Made by a program: the position numbers and the translations under genes. The notes beneath the pieces were generated by a model. That model searched no databases. It saw nothing but the letters and a program-made list of their open reading frames with translations, and was not told the origin of the DNA. Below, one piece after another: positions 42,250-50,278 of a stretch of 64,000 bases of DNA; position 1 is the first letter of the stretch; each line of letters starts with the position of its first letter. This DNA comes from Brooklawnia propionicigenes (lineage in GTDB: Bacteria > Actinomycetota > Actinomycetes > Propionibacteriales > Propionibacteriaceae). The stretch spans positions 1,064,939 through 1,128,938 of the forward strand of contig NZ_AP028056.1 in assembly GCF_030297015.1 (NCBI RefSeq), in the 5' to 3' direction.

Positions 42250-43605
42250 GTGTTTGTTCACCCTACCGATCCCGCGCTGGCGCGGGTTCAGGTCGGAATC
42301 GATGCTGCGGTGGTCGCCGACCATCACGTCACGATCCGATCGACCTTGTCCGACGGGCAGGTGCAGCTGTCCCGTTTCCATGTCCCACCCACGATTGCTG
42401 GCTTGTCTCGTCTTGGGGAGCGACTGTCGGTGTTCCCGGGTGTGGTCGCTGTTGCGGAACCGACGTCGATGACGTGGCTGGGTCTTCATGTTGCGTTGCA
42501 ACGCGCCGGCTGCGACCTGTCCCTGGTCGGGACCCGGCACTCGGCCCGGTTGAGGGGAGCGATCTCAGGCAAGCTCAAGTCCGACGTGATCGACGCCGAC
42601 GTGTTGTCGCTGGCCTCTGATGTGTTCGCGCTGTCACCCTTGGACCCTCCCCTGCCGGCGGAGTTGGCGCTGCGCCGCGCGGTCGTGCGCCGCGGGAAGC
42701 TGGTCATCGACGGGAATCGGGCGCGGCGGCGACTGATCTCGTTGGCGCGGTGGGCGTTTCCCGATGTGTGGACGGCGTTCGCCGGGTCGTGGCCGACCGC
42801 GATTGCGGTCTTGACCCGGTGGCCCGACTTGCGCGCGTTGGCCGCTGCGCGACGCTCGAGCGTGACCGCGGTCGTCGCCGCCCACACCCGAGGCGTGCCG
42901 GGTGTCGCCGAGCGTGCCGGCGCGATCCGTCTCGCGGCGGCGGCCTGGGTCGAGTTCTGGGACGGTCGCCTGGACTTGGAGGCGTTGGCCTGGGAAACCG
43001 CCGAGCATCTGCGCGACATCACGATCGCGAGCGAACAGATCGAGCGGGCCACCACCCAGGCACAGCGCTACTGGGCGGGTCTGTATGGCGATGACCCGCT
43101 GCTGCTGTCCCTGCCCGGAATGGGTCCCATGACCGCCCCCACGATCCGCGCGTTCCTGGGCGACGGCACCCGCTTCGTTTCGGCGAAAGCGGCCGCGTCC
43201 TACGCCGGGCTGACACCGTCAACGTGGTCGTCGGGAACGGTCGTGCAACCCTCCCGGGCGATCACCAAAGAAGGGCCCGCGGTGCTGCGGCTGGCGTTCT
43301 ACCAAGCCGCGAATGGTGCCCGCCGTGTCGACCCACAACTGGCGGCCTACTACCAACATCTGATGGTCGAGCGCGGGCACTGCCACACCCAAGCCACCGT
43401 CGCGGTCGCCCGCAAACTCGTCGAACGGACCTGGACGGTCCTGACCCGAGGCCAGCCCTACCAGTTCCGCGACGCCACCGGGCAGGCCGTGACCCGGACC
43501 GTCGCCAAGGACCAAGCCCGGCATGACCATGCCGTCCCCGACGACGTCCGGGCCCGAGCTCGAGCGCGCAGCGCGGCCACGCACCGCTCCAAGCTCACCA
43601 AGTAG
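42250..43605 (+). CDS. IS110-family transposase (DEDD plus Tnp20 domains)
   Basis: 451 aa from the GTG at 42250, which has CGGAGG seven bases upstream. N-terminal RuvC-like DEDD domain: VQVGIDAAVVADHHVTI (first D), VVAVAEPTSMTWLGL (E), KLKSDVIDADVLSLA (D-x2-D). C-terminal Tnp20: SLPGMGPMTAPTIRAFLGDG, SAKAAASYAGLTPS with the conserved Ser, and ITKEGPAVLRLAFYQAANGARR (in parts). Intact. IS110 recombinases act through a DEDD/Ser mechanism guided by a bridge RNA. Confidence 0.95.
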   Translation: MFVHPTDPALARVQVGIDAAVVADHHVTIRSTLSDGQVQLSRFHVPPTIAGLSRLGERLSVFPGVVAVAEPTSMTWLGLHVALQRAGCDLSLVGTRHSARLRGAISGKLKSDVIDADVLSLASDVFALSPLDPPLPAELALRRAVVRRGKLVIDGNRARRRLISLARWAFPDVWTAFAGSWPTAIAVLTRWPDLRALAAARRSSVTAVVAAHTRGVPGVAERAGAIRLAAAAWVEFWDGRLDLEALAWETAEHLRDITIASEQIERATTQAQRYWAGLYGDDPLLLSLPGMGPMTAPTIRAFLGDGTRFVSAKAAASYAGLTPSTWSSGTVVQPSRAITKEGPAVLRLAFYQAANGARRVDPQLAAYYQHLMVERGHCHTQATVAVARKLVERTWTVLTRGQPYQFRDATGQAVTRTVAKDQARHDHAVPDDVRARARARSAATHRSKLTK

Positions 43606-43813
43606 ATCCCTTACGACAGCCCGGGCCTACGGTCCGGGCGCTTCACCGCGCCCCGAAATCCACCCGCTGGAGACTTGACAACCCGTTAGGGAATCTTCGT
43701 ACCTGAGCGTGGGGTGAGCGGGGATCCGGGGGTGGGCGTGTCGGTGGGGTGAGGGGGGTCGAGGCCCTCAAGAATCGGGGATACCACACCACTCGATTCC
43801 GAGGACCTCGACG

Positions 43814-44418
43814 ATGCCCGATTCTACTTCCTGCTGCCATGCCACTGGCGGCTACTGCCAGCGCTGCGACCTTCTGGTCGGGCTGCCCGGGCTCCACGTG
43901 ACCGGTGTCCATCGCGACGACGCGGGGCTCCGGGTCGAGGTCGAATCCCGGCCGCCGGTGGTGATGGGCTGCCCAGCGTGCGGGGTCGTCGCGCATGCGC
44001 ATGGCCGGCAGCGGGTCGTGCTGATCGACGCTCCATGCTTCACGGCGCCGGTGAAGCTCTGGTGGCGAAAACGACGCTGGCTGTGTCCGGAGCCGTCGTG
44101 TCCGGTGACCTCGTTCATGGAGCAAGACCCAGAGGTCGCGCGGCCGAGGGCGCTGCTCACCAGCCGCGCGACGTCGTGGGCGATCGGGCAGATGCGGCGG
44201 GAGAACGCCTCTGTTCAGGGTCTGGCTCGGCAGCTCGGCTGCGCCTGGAAGACCCTGTGGCGAGCAGTCCGACCGGTCCTCGAAGCCGCAGCCGCGGACG
44301 AGACCCGCTTCGCCGGCGCCACCTCGCTTGGCGTCGACGAACATGTCGTGCGCCACGAGGCGCTGTTGTATCGGATGGAGGTGGGAGACCTGCATTGGTT
44401 GGCCGTCGTAGCGGCCAA
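43814..44418 (+). pseudogene. ISL3-type transposase, N-terminal part only
   Basis: About 200 codons: zinc-binding cysteines (GCPACGVVAHAHGRQRV, then RRWLCPEPSCPV), an RARALLT-like segment PRALLTSRATSWAIGQM, an HTH with NASVQGLARQLGCAWKTLWRAV and the start of the DDE domain (TSLGVDEHVVRH). ISL3 transposases are about 400 aa; this one stops where the group II intron begins (44419), so it has lost the catalytic half. Confidence 0.8.
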
Positions 44419-44608
44419 GTGAAGCTGACGGCAGCCTGTCCTGGGGGAACGCCTGGGGTGGGTGGGAGCAGCCGTGACAAAGTCAGGACGGTCCAGTACT
44501 ACCGGATGGGCCGTGTCTGGTGAGCAAGACGGGAAGGTGTGGACCGTTCCCGGTTTGGTGGACACTGGTGAGGTTTGCGGTTCCCGATAGGGTGAAGGGG
44601 AGCTGATT

Positions 44609-44929
44609 ATGGGATCTACGCGGAGGCATTTCACGGCGGAGTATAAAGCTAACGCGGTGGCGTTGGTGTTGGATGATGGGCGGTCGATCGCTGAGGCGGC
44701 ACGGAATATCGGCGTCCTCGAGAAGACGTTAGGGAAATGGGTGAAGAAAGAACGAGACTTGCGCGATGAGCAGCGTGACCCGGACGAGCCTTTGACCCGC
44801 TCGGAACGGGCCGAGCTCGAACAGCTCCGCGCGGATTACCAGAGGCTGCTGGACGAAAACGCTCATCTCCAGATGCAGGCCAGTTTCGCAAAAAAAGTGG
44901 CGACCTGGTTCGCGAAAGACCAGCAGTGA
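44609..44929 (+). CDS. IS3-family OrfA (HTH plus leucine zipper)
   Basis: 106 aa: HFTAEYKANAVALVLDDGRS, IAEAARNIGVLEKTLGKWV (HTH) and a coiled-coil ERAELEQLRADYQRLLDENAHLQ. The stop overlaps the orfB start by four bases (GTGA). Binds the element ends. GAAGGGGAGC upstream of the ATG. Confidence 0.93.
   Translation: MGSTRRHFTAEYKANAVALVLDDGRSIAEAARNIGVLEKTLGKWVKKERDLRDEQRDPDEPLTRSERAELEQLRADYQRLLDENAHLQMQASFAKKVATWFAKDQQ
44890..44896 (+). other. Programmed -1 frameshift slippery site (A7)
   Basis: In the orfA frame the sequence reads GCA AAA AAA GTG, giving the heptamer A-AAA-AAA. A -1 slip moves ribosomes into the orfB frame, which is open from here to the orfB start at 44926, producing the OrfAB transposase typical of IS3 elements. 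Confidence 0.8.
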
Positions 44930-45810
44930 AGTTTGCTGCGATCGCGGACTGGGCTGATCAGGGTGTTTATCCGGTGGTGTTCATGTGTCGGGAACTCCAG
45001 GTGTCGACCTCGGGCTATTACAAGTGGCGGAGTCATCGGGTTTCGGCCAGGCACGACCAAGACGATCTGCTGATGGGATTGATTCGACATTTTTACGCCA
45101 GCAGCCCGGGCCGGCCTGGGGTCCGACGCATTCATGCCGAACTCGCTGCTGGCGGGCACCGGGTATCGCGCAAGCGGGTGTGGCGGCTGATGCGGGCGCT
45201 GGGTGTCCAGGGCCGTCATCCCGCGGCGTGGCGGCGAACCACGGTGGCTGGCGAGCATCCGGTGCCAGCCCCGGACCTGATCGGTCGAAGGTTCGAGGCG
45301 TCGGCACCGAACGAGAAGTGGTGCGGTGATATCACGTATGTGAAGACGTGGAATGGTTGGGCTTATCTGGCGACGGTGATCGACCTGTATTCCAGGAAGG
45401 TGGTGGGCTGGGCTGTCGATGACCATATGCGTACCTCGTTGGTCACTGATGCTTTAGATATGGCTCGGGTTCATCGCCAGCCTCGGACACGCGTGATTTT
45501 TCATTCGGACCGTGGGACGCAGTATACGTCGACGGATTTTGCTAAGTACTGTCGGAAACACAAGATTCGTCGATCATTGGGCCGTACCGGGATTTGTTAC
45601 GATAACGCCGTCGCGGAATCGTTCTTCGCGACCTACAAGAAGGAACTCATCCATACCCGGCCTTGGCCAGATCTCAAGACTCTGAAGAAGTACACGTTTT
45701 CTTGGATTGAGGAATACTACAACCAGACTCGTCGCCATTCAACGCTCGGATACTTGACACCGCAAGAATATGAGCTAGGCTACAGAAACATACTTGAACT
45801 CGCAGCCTAA
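44926..45810 (+). CDS. IS3-family OrfB (DDE integrase domain)
   Basis: 294 aa. HTH_21-type start (CRELQVSTSGYYKWRSHR, RPGVRRIHAELAAGGHRVSRKRVWRLM in parts), then the rve catalytic core: WCGDITYVKTWNGWAYLATV (first D), VIFHSDRGTQYTS (second D) and YDNAVAESFFATYKKEL (E), ending with YYNQTRRHSTLGYLTP. All catalytic residues are present; probably functional as OrfAB. Confidence 0.95.
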   Translation: MKFAAIADWADQGVYPVVFMCRELQVSTSGYYKWRSHRVSARHDQDDLLMGLIRHFYASSPGRPGVRRIHAELAAGGHRVSRKRVWRLMRALGVQGRHPAAWRRTTVAGEHPVPAPDLIGRRFEASAPNEKWCGDITYVKTWNGWAYLATVIDLYSRKVVGWAVDDHMRTSLVTDALDMARVHRQPRTRVIFHSDRGTQYTSTDFAKYCRKHKIRRSLGRTGICYDNAVAESFFATYKKELIHTRPWPDLKTLKKYTFSWIEEYYNQTRRHSTLGYLTPQEYELGYRNILELAA

Positions 45811-46204
45811 ACAGCTATCCACTTTATCGGGAACACTCCAGTGTACGAGAGGAACCGGTGTCGTAAAGCCTCTTAATCGTCGCCCAGCTCTAACCCGGTG
45901 GATCGGGGCTGGTTTGCGGTGCGTAGCCGCTTGTCGGGGCCGTCGTAGGCGGTCGTGGCGGGTGGGGAACTGTCGGAACGGTGGTATGTGTCGGGTCCGG
46001 CAGGTCGTGGTGAAGGTCTACGGCGTAGCCACGACGATGCCGCAGGGGTAAAGCCGGATGCCTCGCCCGTCAACCGAACAACAGTGAACGTGGGAACCAT
46101 CCGCATTCCGTTCCCCGCTTTTTTGGGGATAGGTGCGTTGCCTGCCGAAGGGTGTGGGTGGGGCGGAGCCGCCGTAGTACTCCGAGGCCGGGAAAGCCGG
46201 TCAC

Positions 46205-46711
46205 ATGGGGAAGGGCGGCAGTGAGAGAAAGCAGAAGAAGGTGAATGTAATGTCCGAAGACGCGCCGGTGAATGTCGGCGCCTCCGGATGGCCCAGCGAT
46301 GCTCGGGCCTATCTGGGGGTACGGAGGATGCAGACCAAGCTGCATGGTTGGGCGGCCACCGATGGTGGTCGCCGGTTCGATGACCTGTGGAACCTTGTGT
46401 GTGATCCGGCGTTCTTGACGATGGCGTGGGAACGCGTCGCCGGGAACAAGGGGTCCAAGACTCCCGGGGTGGACCGTGTCACCGTGGCACGGATCAGTTC
46501 CGGGGTCGGGGTGGAGGAGTTCCTGCGAAACATTCGAGCCCAGTTGAGGGCTGGAGAGTTCAGGCCGGTGCCGGTGCGGCAGGTGATGATCCCCAAGGCC
46601 AGCGGCAAGCTGCGCAAGTTGGGCATCCCGACCGTGACCGACCGGGTGGTGCAGGCAGCTTTGAAGCTGGTGCTGGAACCCATCTTCGAGGCCGACTTCA
46701 AGTCGTGCTCG
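46205..46711 (+). pseudogene. Group II intron-encoded reverse transcriptase, N-terminal fragment
   Basis: 169 codons from the ATG that follows the intron's CAC. MGKGGSERKQKKVN..., then LHGWAATDGGRRFDDLWNLV, FLTMAWERVAGNKGSKTPGVDRVT (in parts: MAWERVAGNKGSKTPGVD, the RT0/RT1 block) and VRQVMIPKASGKLRKLGIPT (RT2), VVQAALKLVLEPIFEADF (RT3 start). The frame then enters antisense IS110 sequence. The YADD active site, maturase and endonuclease parts are gone. Confidence 0.9.
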
Positions 46712-47560
46712 CGGGTCATCGCCATACAGACCCGCCCAGTAGCGCTGTGCCTGGGTGGTGGCCCGCTCGATCTGTTCGCTCGCGATCGTGATGTCGCGCA
46801 GATGCTCGGCGGTTTCCCAGGCCAACGCCTCCAAGTCCAGGCGACCGTCCCAGAACTCGACCCAGGCCGCCGCCGCGAGACGGATCGCGCCGGCACGCTC
46901 GGCGACACCCGGCACGCCTCGGGTGTGGGCGGCGACGACCGCGGTCACGCTCGAGCGTCGCGCAGCGGCCAACGCGCGCAAGTCGGGCCACCGGGTCAAG
47001 ACCGCAATCGCGGTCGGCCACGACCCGGCGAACGCCGTCCACACATCGGGAAACGCCCACCGCGCCAACGAGATCAGTCGCCGCCGCGCCCGATTCCCGT
47101 CGATGACCAGCTTCCCGCGGCGCACGACCGCGCGGCGCAGCGCCAACTCCGCCGGCAGGGGAGGGTCCAAGGGTGACAGCGCGAACACATCAGAGGCCAG
47201 CGACAACACGTCGGCGTCGATCACGTCGGACTTGAGCTTGCCTGAGATCGCTCCCCTCAACCGGGCCGAGTGCCGGGTCCCGACCAGGGACAGGTCGCAG
47301 CCGGCGCGTTGCAACGCAACATGAAGACCCAGCCACGTCATCGACGTCGGTTCCGCAACAGCGACCACACCCGGGAACACCGACAGTCGCTCCCCAAGAC
47401 GAGACAAGCCAGCAATCGTGGGTGGGACATGGAAACGGGACAGCTGCACCTGCCCGTCGGACAAGGTCGATCGGATCGTGACGTGATGGTCGGCGACCAC
47501 CGCAGCATCGATTCCGACCTGAACCCGCGCCAGCGCGGGATCGGTAGGGTGAACAAACAC
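46712..47560 (-). pseudogene. IS110 transposase, truncated
   Basis: First 283 codons of the same transposase as at 42250, from the GTG at 47560 up to ...YWAGLYGDDP, after which the frame continues into antisense intron sequence. The DEDD domain is complete but the Tnp20 domain with the catalytic Ser is lost, so it should be inactive, though it could still bind bridge RNA. Confidence 0.9.
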
Positions 47561-47983
47561 GAGGGTTCCTCCGTTCGCTGTGAACGACACGACCCCGCCG
47601 GGCCCAACCACCGGCCAGTGACTCCGCACGACGGGCATCGTCTTCCTGGACGGGAGAACCCTCGTCCCCGTCCTCAGACAGTGACGCGCAGACACTCCCG
47701 CTCATCGCCACCCAGCGACCGCAACCAACGCCACGGTCGGCGAACCCACGCTTGTGCGTGATCCGGTGCCACCCAAGACGAGTCACCCGCGTGGCAGGTC
47801 CACGCCTCGGCCACCAATTCCCTGAACCGGGCCAGCCTCGACCGGGAGAGTCGACCCCAGAGCCCACCGATCTCTTTCACGAGCCATCACGCTCAGCCGG
47901 ATAGCGGCGAGACCCGGAGCCTTCTCCCACGGCCACCGTAGCGACCACCACCCGTCACCAGGAGGCACTCCAAGTCATACAAG
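46712..47983 (-). mobile_element. IS110 element, truncated inverted copy
   Basis: Reverse complement of 41827-43098: base x in copy one corresponds to 89810 minus x. Every frame compared between the two is identical, so the 1272-bp repeat is perfect or nearly so. It keeps the left end and leader and loses the 3' third of the transposase at the junction with the group II intron (46711/46712). Confidence 0.92.
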
Positions 47984-48084
47984 CCAGTAATGATCCCGCC
48001 TCAGGTGCAGGCGCCACCCGCATCCCGTCAGCAACTGGGGGCATTAGGTAGCTGTGGGAAGATTGAGCCGCAGTCCAGAAGGGA

Positions 48085-49089
48085 CTACAGGCCCGAATCG
48101 CCCACTACTTTGATCCGTGCGCCATGGGCAGCAAACTGAGAATCCGTAATGGCAACAGGCAGATCCGCCGCATGGGAGGCCTTCATAATGATTGCACGGG
48201 CACTCGCCAGCGAGCCAGAGCGAATGACGCTGAACAAGCTTGGACCAAGTGACGACATGCCAAGATTTGGAAGTCCACTGTCTAGCGCCAGTCGCCTTAG
48301 TCGCCCCAGTCGCTCGTCGTAAGAATTCCAAACAGCAGATTTAAAATCGCCCTCTTGCATGGTATTGATCGAGTCCGATACTTGAGCGACGTCGCCCTCC
48401 AAGAGACCAGGCAAGAGTCTCATATAGCAATCCGCGATCACTCGATCCGCCGATTCACGTGAGACCGGACAATTCCTGGAGAAGAAGGCCCTCTCAGAAT
48501 CGCCGGACGCACCCTGCATTCCGAGCGGCCGAATGAGCACGAGCGACAGTTCATCACTTGGCGTGAAGCGACCGATCAATGGTGGAAGACCAGCGGTGCG
48601 CGCCGCGGATGATGGCAAGAAACCCGTCTTTCCGTCAGGGCCAAAACGGTGTCCGGCATCCACAACGATCCCCCCATGCTGGAACGTGTAGCTGCCTACT
48701 CCTGAGGTGCCTCCGCGGCCGGATTCACGCGCAATCTGAGCGACATTCACCTCTCGATCGAAATATCGCAATAGCCCCAGCGCGACAGCCAACGCCGTTT
48801 GCGTCTTGTGTCCAAGTCCAACGTGGGGGGGGATGGTTTGAACGAGTTCAACGACTGCCTCTCGTGCGTCAACGCCGAACTTTGAGGCCAGGGAAATACC
48901 CTCACGAAGCGCTGGGACTTGCTCATCCGGCACTGCCGTCGGCGCTTGGTGATGCCCTGAAACCCGAACGACCACTCTGGGGGAGTCGATGGCGAAGCCG
49001 ATAGTCCCGTCCACCCGACCCAACTCACCGTTCAGATCCAGGAGCGTCACTGCGATGCGCGCAGGACTTGAGACCTCAATCGGACTCAT
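48085..49089 (-). CDS. GHMP-type protein of the beta-RFAP synthase family
   Basis: 334 aa. Start VSSPARIAVTLLDLNGELGR, the GHMP ATP-loop equivalent IPPHVGLGHKTQTALAVALGLL (in parts: IPPHVGLGHKTQTALA) and the C-terminal GMSSLGPSLFSV, matching the GLGSxTQ and GQSSWGPTxY signatures of beta-ribofuranosylaminobenzene 5'-phosphate synthases, which join a ribose phosphate from PRPP to an aromatic acid to form a C-riboside. Here the substrate is unknown; a methanopterin pathway is not suggested by neighbours. Last gene of a five-gene overlapping operon (ATGA overlap with the SDR gene). AT-richer than the hem genes. Confidence 0.8.
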   Translation of the reverse strand: MSPIEVSSPARIAVTLLDLNGELGRVDGTIGFAIDSPRVVVRVSGHHQAPTAVPDEQVPALREGISLASKFGVDAREAVVELVQTIPPHVGLGHKTQTALAVALGLLRYFDREVNVAQIARESGRGGTSGVGSYTFQHGGIVVDAGHRFGPDGKTGFLPSSAARTAGLPPLIGRFTPSDELSLVLIRPLGMQGASGDSERAFFSRNCPVSRESADRVIADCYMRLLPGLLEGDVAQVSDSINTMQEGDFKSAVWNSYDERLGRLRRLALDSGLPNLGMSSLGPSLFSVIRSGSLASARAIIMKASHAADLPVAITDSQFAAHGARIKVVGDSGL

Positions 49090-49721
49090 CGCATGCTCCA
49101 GAGATACTCTGGTGTCGCCCGAATCAAGCCACCTCGCGAGGCAGCCACATGGTCCGATACCAACTTCCTCACGAGCCCCGCCGTAGCAGGAACCAGCTCG
49201 GGGTCTGCCCGCAGCCGATCGATTCTCACAGAGCAGAACCCACAGGACGGGTCAGCTTGTCGAGCGCGAAAGCCGATGAGAGTCTCCCCACAAGCCTTGC
49301 CCACCACGTACGCCAATCCATTGGCAGGGAGTGTCTCGACTGCCAAGCTGGACGTGAATACGAACGAGAATGACTGGTGTGCGCGCTTGAGCGCCAATAC
49401 AGTCTCGATCATGCGGTCGGCAGCAACCACTGCCAGTGCTAGCTCCTGCTCCAGGGAGGACCCGCTCAACCCTCTAGTTGCCATGTGCACTATCCCGATA
49501 TGAGTTACGCTCTCCGCGGTGGCGACTTCACAGAATCTCGAAGTTACGTCAATCGCGGTCTGGGCATCCCCAAGGTCCCCATTTAGCTTGACGCTTCGCG
49601 GCATGCGACTGGGTGACCTGTGAACCACCTCCCAGACGTCCCCGATGTCAGCAAGGCCTCGGACCAGGTCGTCGCCAATGCGCCCCGCTCCACCAGTAAC
49701 GAGGTAGGCGGACGTCGTCAT
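49086..49721 (-). CDS. Short-chain dehydrogenase / NAD-dependent epimerase-like protein
   Basis: 211 aa. Rossmann start AYLVTGGAGRIGDDLVRGLAD with GxxGxxG, an LNGDLGD segment (Asp after the fourth strand), THIGIVHMATRG, FVFTSSLAVETLP (catalytic Ser) and AYVVGKACGETL (Tyr-x3-Lys). It is shorter than usual NDP-sugar epimerases (about 300 aa), so the substrate-binding C-terminal part is reduced. Overlaps both neighbours by four bases. Might modify the sugar of a nucleotide; inference from context. Confidence 0.85.
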   Translation of the reverse strand: MTTSAYLVTGGAGRIGDDLVRGLADIGDVWEVVHRSPSRMPRSVKLNGDLGDAQTAIDVTSRFCEVATAESVTHIGIVHMATRGLSGSSLEQELALAVVAADRMIETVLALKRAHQSFSFVFTSSLAVETLPANGLAYVVGKACGETLIGFRARQADPSCGFCSVRIDRLRADPELVPATAGLVRKLVSDHVAASRGGLIRATPEYLWSMR

Positions 49722-50278
49722 GCGGGCGCCCTTAAGAAGTCGGCGAACTTCTCGTAGGCGAGCTGGACGTGCGACATACGCACCTTTTCCTCGGGATCCA
49801 TTTCAGCGTATGTCAGTCGCGAGCCTACCGGAATGAACATGGTGTCGTAATAGTAAGCACGTCCACCACTGGCACTGGGGGCGATTTCCCCATGCATCAG
49901 TCCGGAGAATTGGCGCACTCTCCGCCCATCACAGTAGCTAATTACGCTCTTGGCAGTCGCTTCCCGCGTTGCGCCCGTGGGGATGACGCTGCAGAGTTGG
50001 GAACCTAGCCTGTCGAAGAAGACCTTCGACAGGCTTCCGGGAAGCCCTTGAAGCGCTTGAATTTCCAACGCACCGTGCTCACAAAAAAGCGGTACTTGGT
50101 ATTTGTTGTAGGCTGCCAACGCCTTCTGACGCGACACAAGGAGTAGGTCCAGCGATAGGACCTCTTCCAAGTTTCCCGGATCTAGCTGGATAACCTCAAT
50201 TCCCAGCGACAGAAGAGCGATCTGGGCCTCCGCAACCTTCCCACGACTCGTCGTGACGAAGTACGCCACGCCGGTCAC
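49718..50278 (-). CDS. Ham1/RdgB-like nucleoside triphosphate pyrophosphatase, divergent
   Basis: 186 aa from the GTG that overlaps the SIR2 stop (GTGA). ITPase-family layout: YFVTTSRGKVAEAQIALLSL at the N-terminus (the T-x-N/S-x-x-K motif), FCEHGALEIQALQGLPGSLS where Ham1 proteins have EDSGLxVxAL-G-PG, and DPEEKVRMSHVQLAYEKF where they have EKN-x-SHR. Glu and Lys are kept, but the acidic Asp (ED to EH) and the Arg of SHR are changed, suggesting altered substrate or metal use. Family members hydrolyse non-standard (d)NTPs to NMP and PPi. Confidence 0.82.
   Translation of the reverse strand: MTGVAYFVTTSRGKVAEAQIALLSLGIEVIQLDPGNLEEVLSLDLLLVSRQKALAAYNKYQVPLFCEHGALEIQALQGLPGSLSKVFFDRLGSQLCSVIPTGATREATAKSVISYCDGRRVRQFSGLMHGEIAPSASGGRAYYYDTMFIPVGSRLTYAEMDPEEKVRMSHVQLAYEKFADFLRAPA

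Larger units (their letters stand above)
41827..43690 (+). mobile_element. IS110-family element, complete copy
   Basis: The left end is placed at 41827 because identity with the inverted copy (46712-47983) starts exactly there (CTTGTATGACTTGGAG...). The right end is estimated near 43690 after the sequence ...GACTTGACAACCCGTTAGGGAATC. The element carries a long 5' non-coding part (423 bp) and one DEDD-type transposase. No terminal inverted repeats, as expected for IS110. Confidence 0.8.
44540..45840 (+). mobile_element. IS3-family insertion sequence, intact
   Basis: 1301 bp. Related terminal repeats: TGGACCGTTCCCGGTTTGGTGGA at the left and, on the other strand at the right, TGGAGTGTTCCCGATAAAGTGGA. 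It is flanked by a 3-bp duplication GTG (44537-44539 and 45841-45843), as expected for this family. It carries orfA and orfB with a frameshift signal. Confidence 0.9.
44419..46711 (+). mobile_element. Group II intron, split by an IS3 element and truncated
   Basis: The intron starts close to 44419 (GTGAAG...), inside the ISL3 gene. Ribozyme sequence runs to 44539, is interrupted by IS3 (44540-45840) and resumes: joining the two parts restores ...AAGGTGTACGAGAGGAACCGG followed by TGTCGTAAAGCCTC, a typical intron domain I stretch. Further on come CTCCGAGGCCGGGAAAGCC and CACATGGGGAAGGGCGGCAG just before the intron-encoded protein. It ends abruptly at 46711 at the IS110 fragment, so domains V and VI are missing and it cannot splice. 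Confidence 0.8.

Noticed and set aside
46070-47695. A single 541-aa minus-strand protein
   Set aside because: It is a chimera: IS110 transposase up to 46712, then antisense group II intron sequence. It is a truncated transposase, not a fusion gene.
46755-47761. Plus-strand frames within the truncated IS110 copy (and their mirror at 42049-43055)
   Set aside because: Antisense shadows of the transposase and leader; identical in both copies because the element is repeated.
48085-49089. Methanopterin biosynthesis as the role of the RFAP-synthase-like gene
   Set aside because: No other methanopterin gene is nearby, and its operon partners (SIR2, Ham1, Gmk-like) do not fit that pathway.
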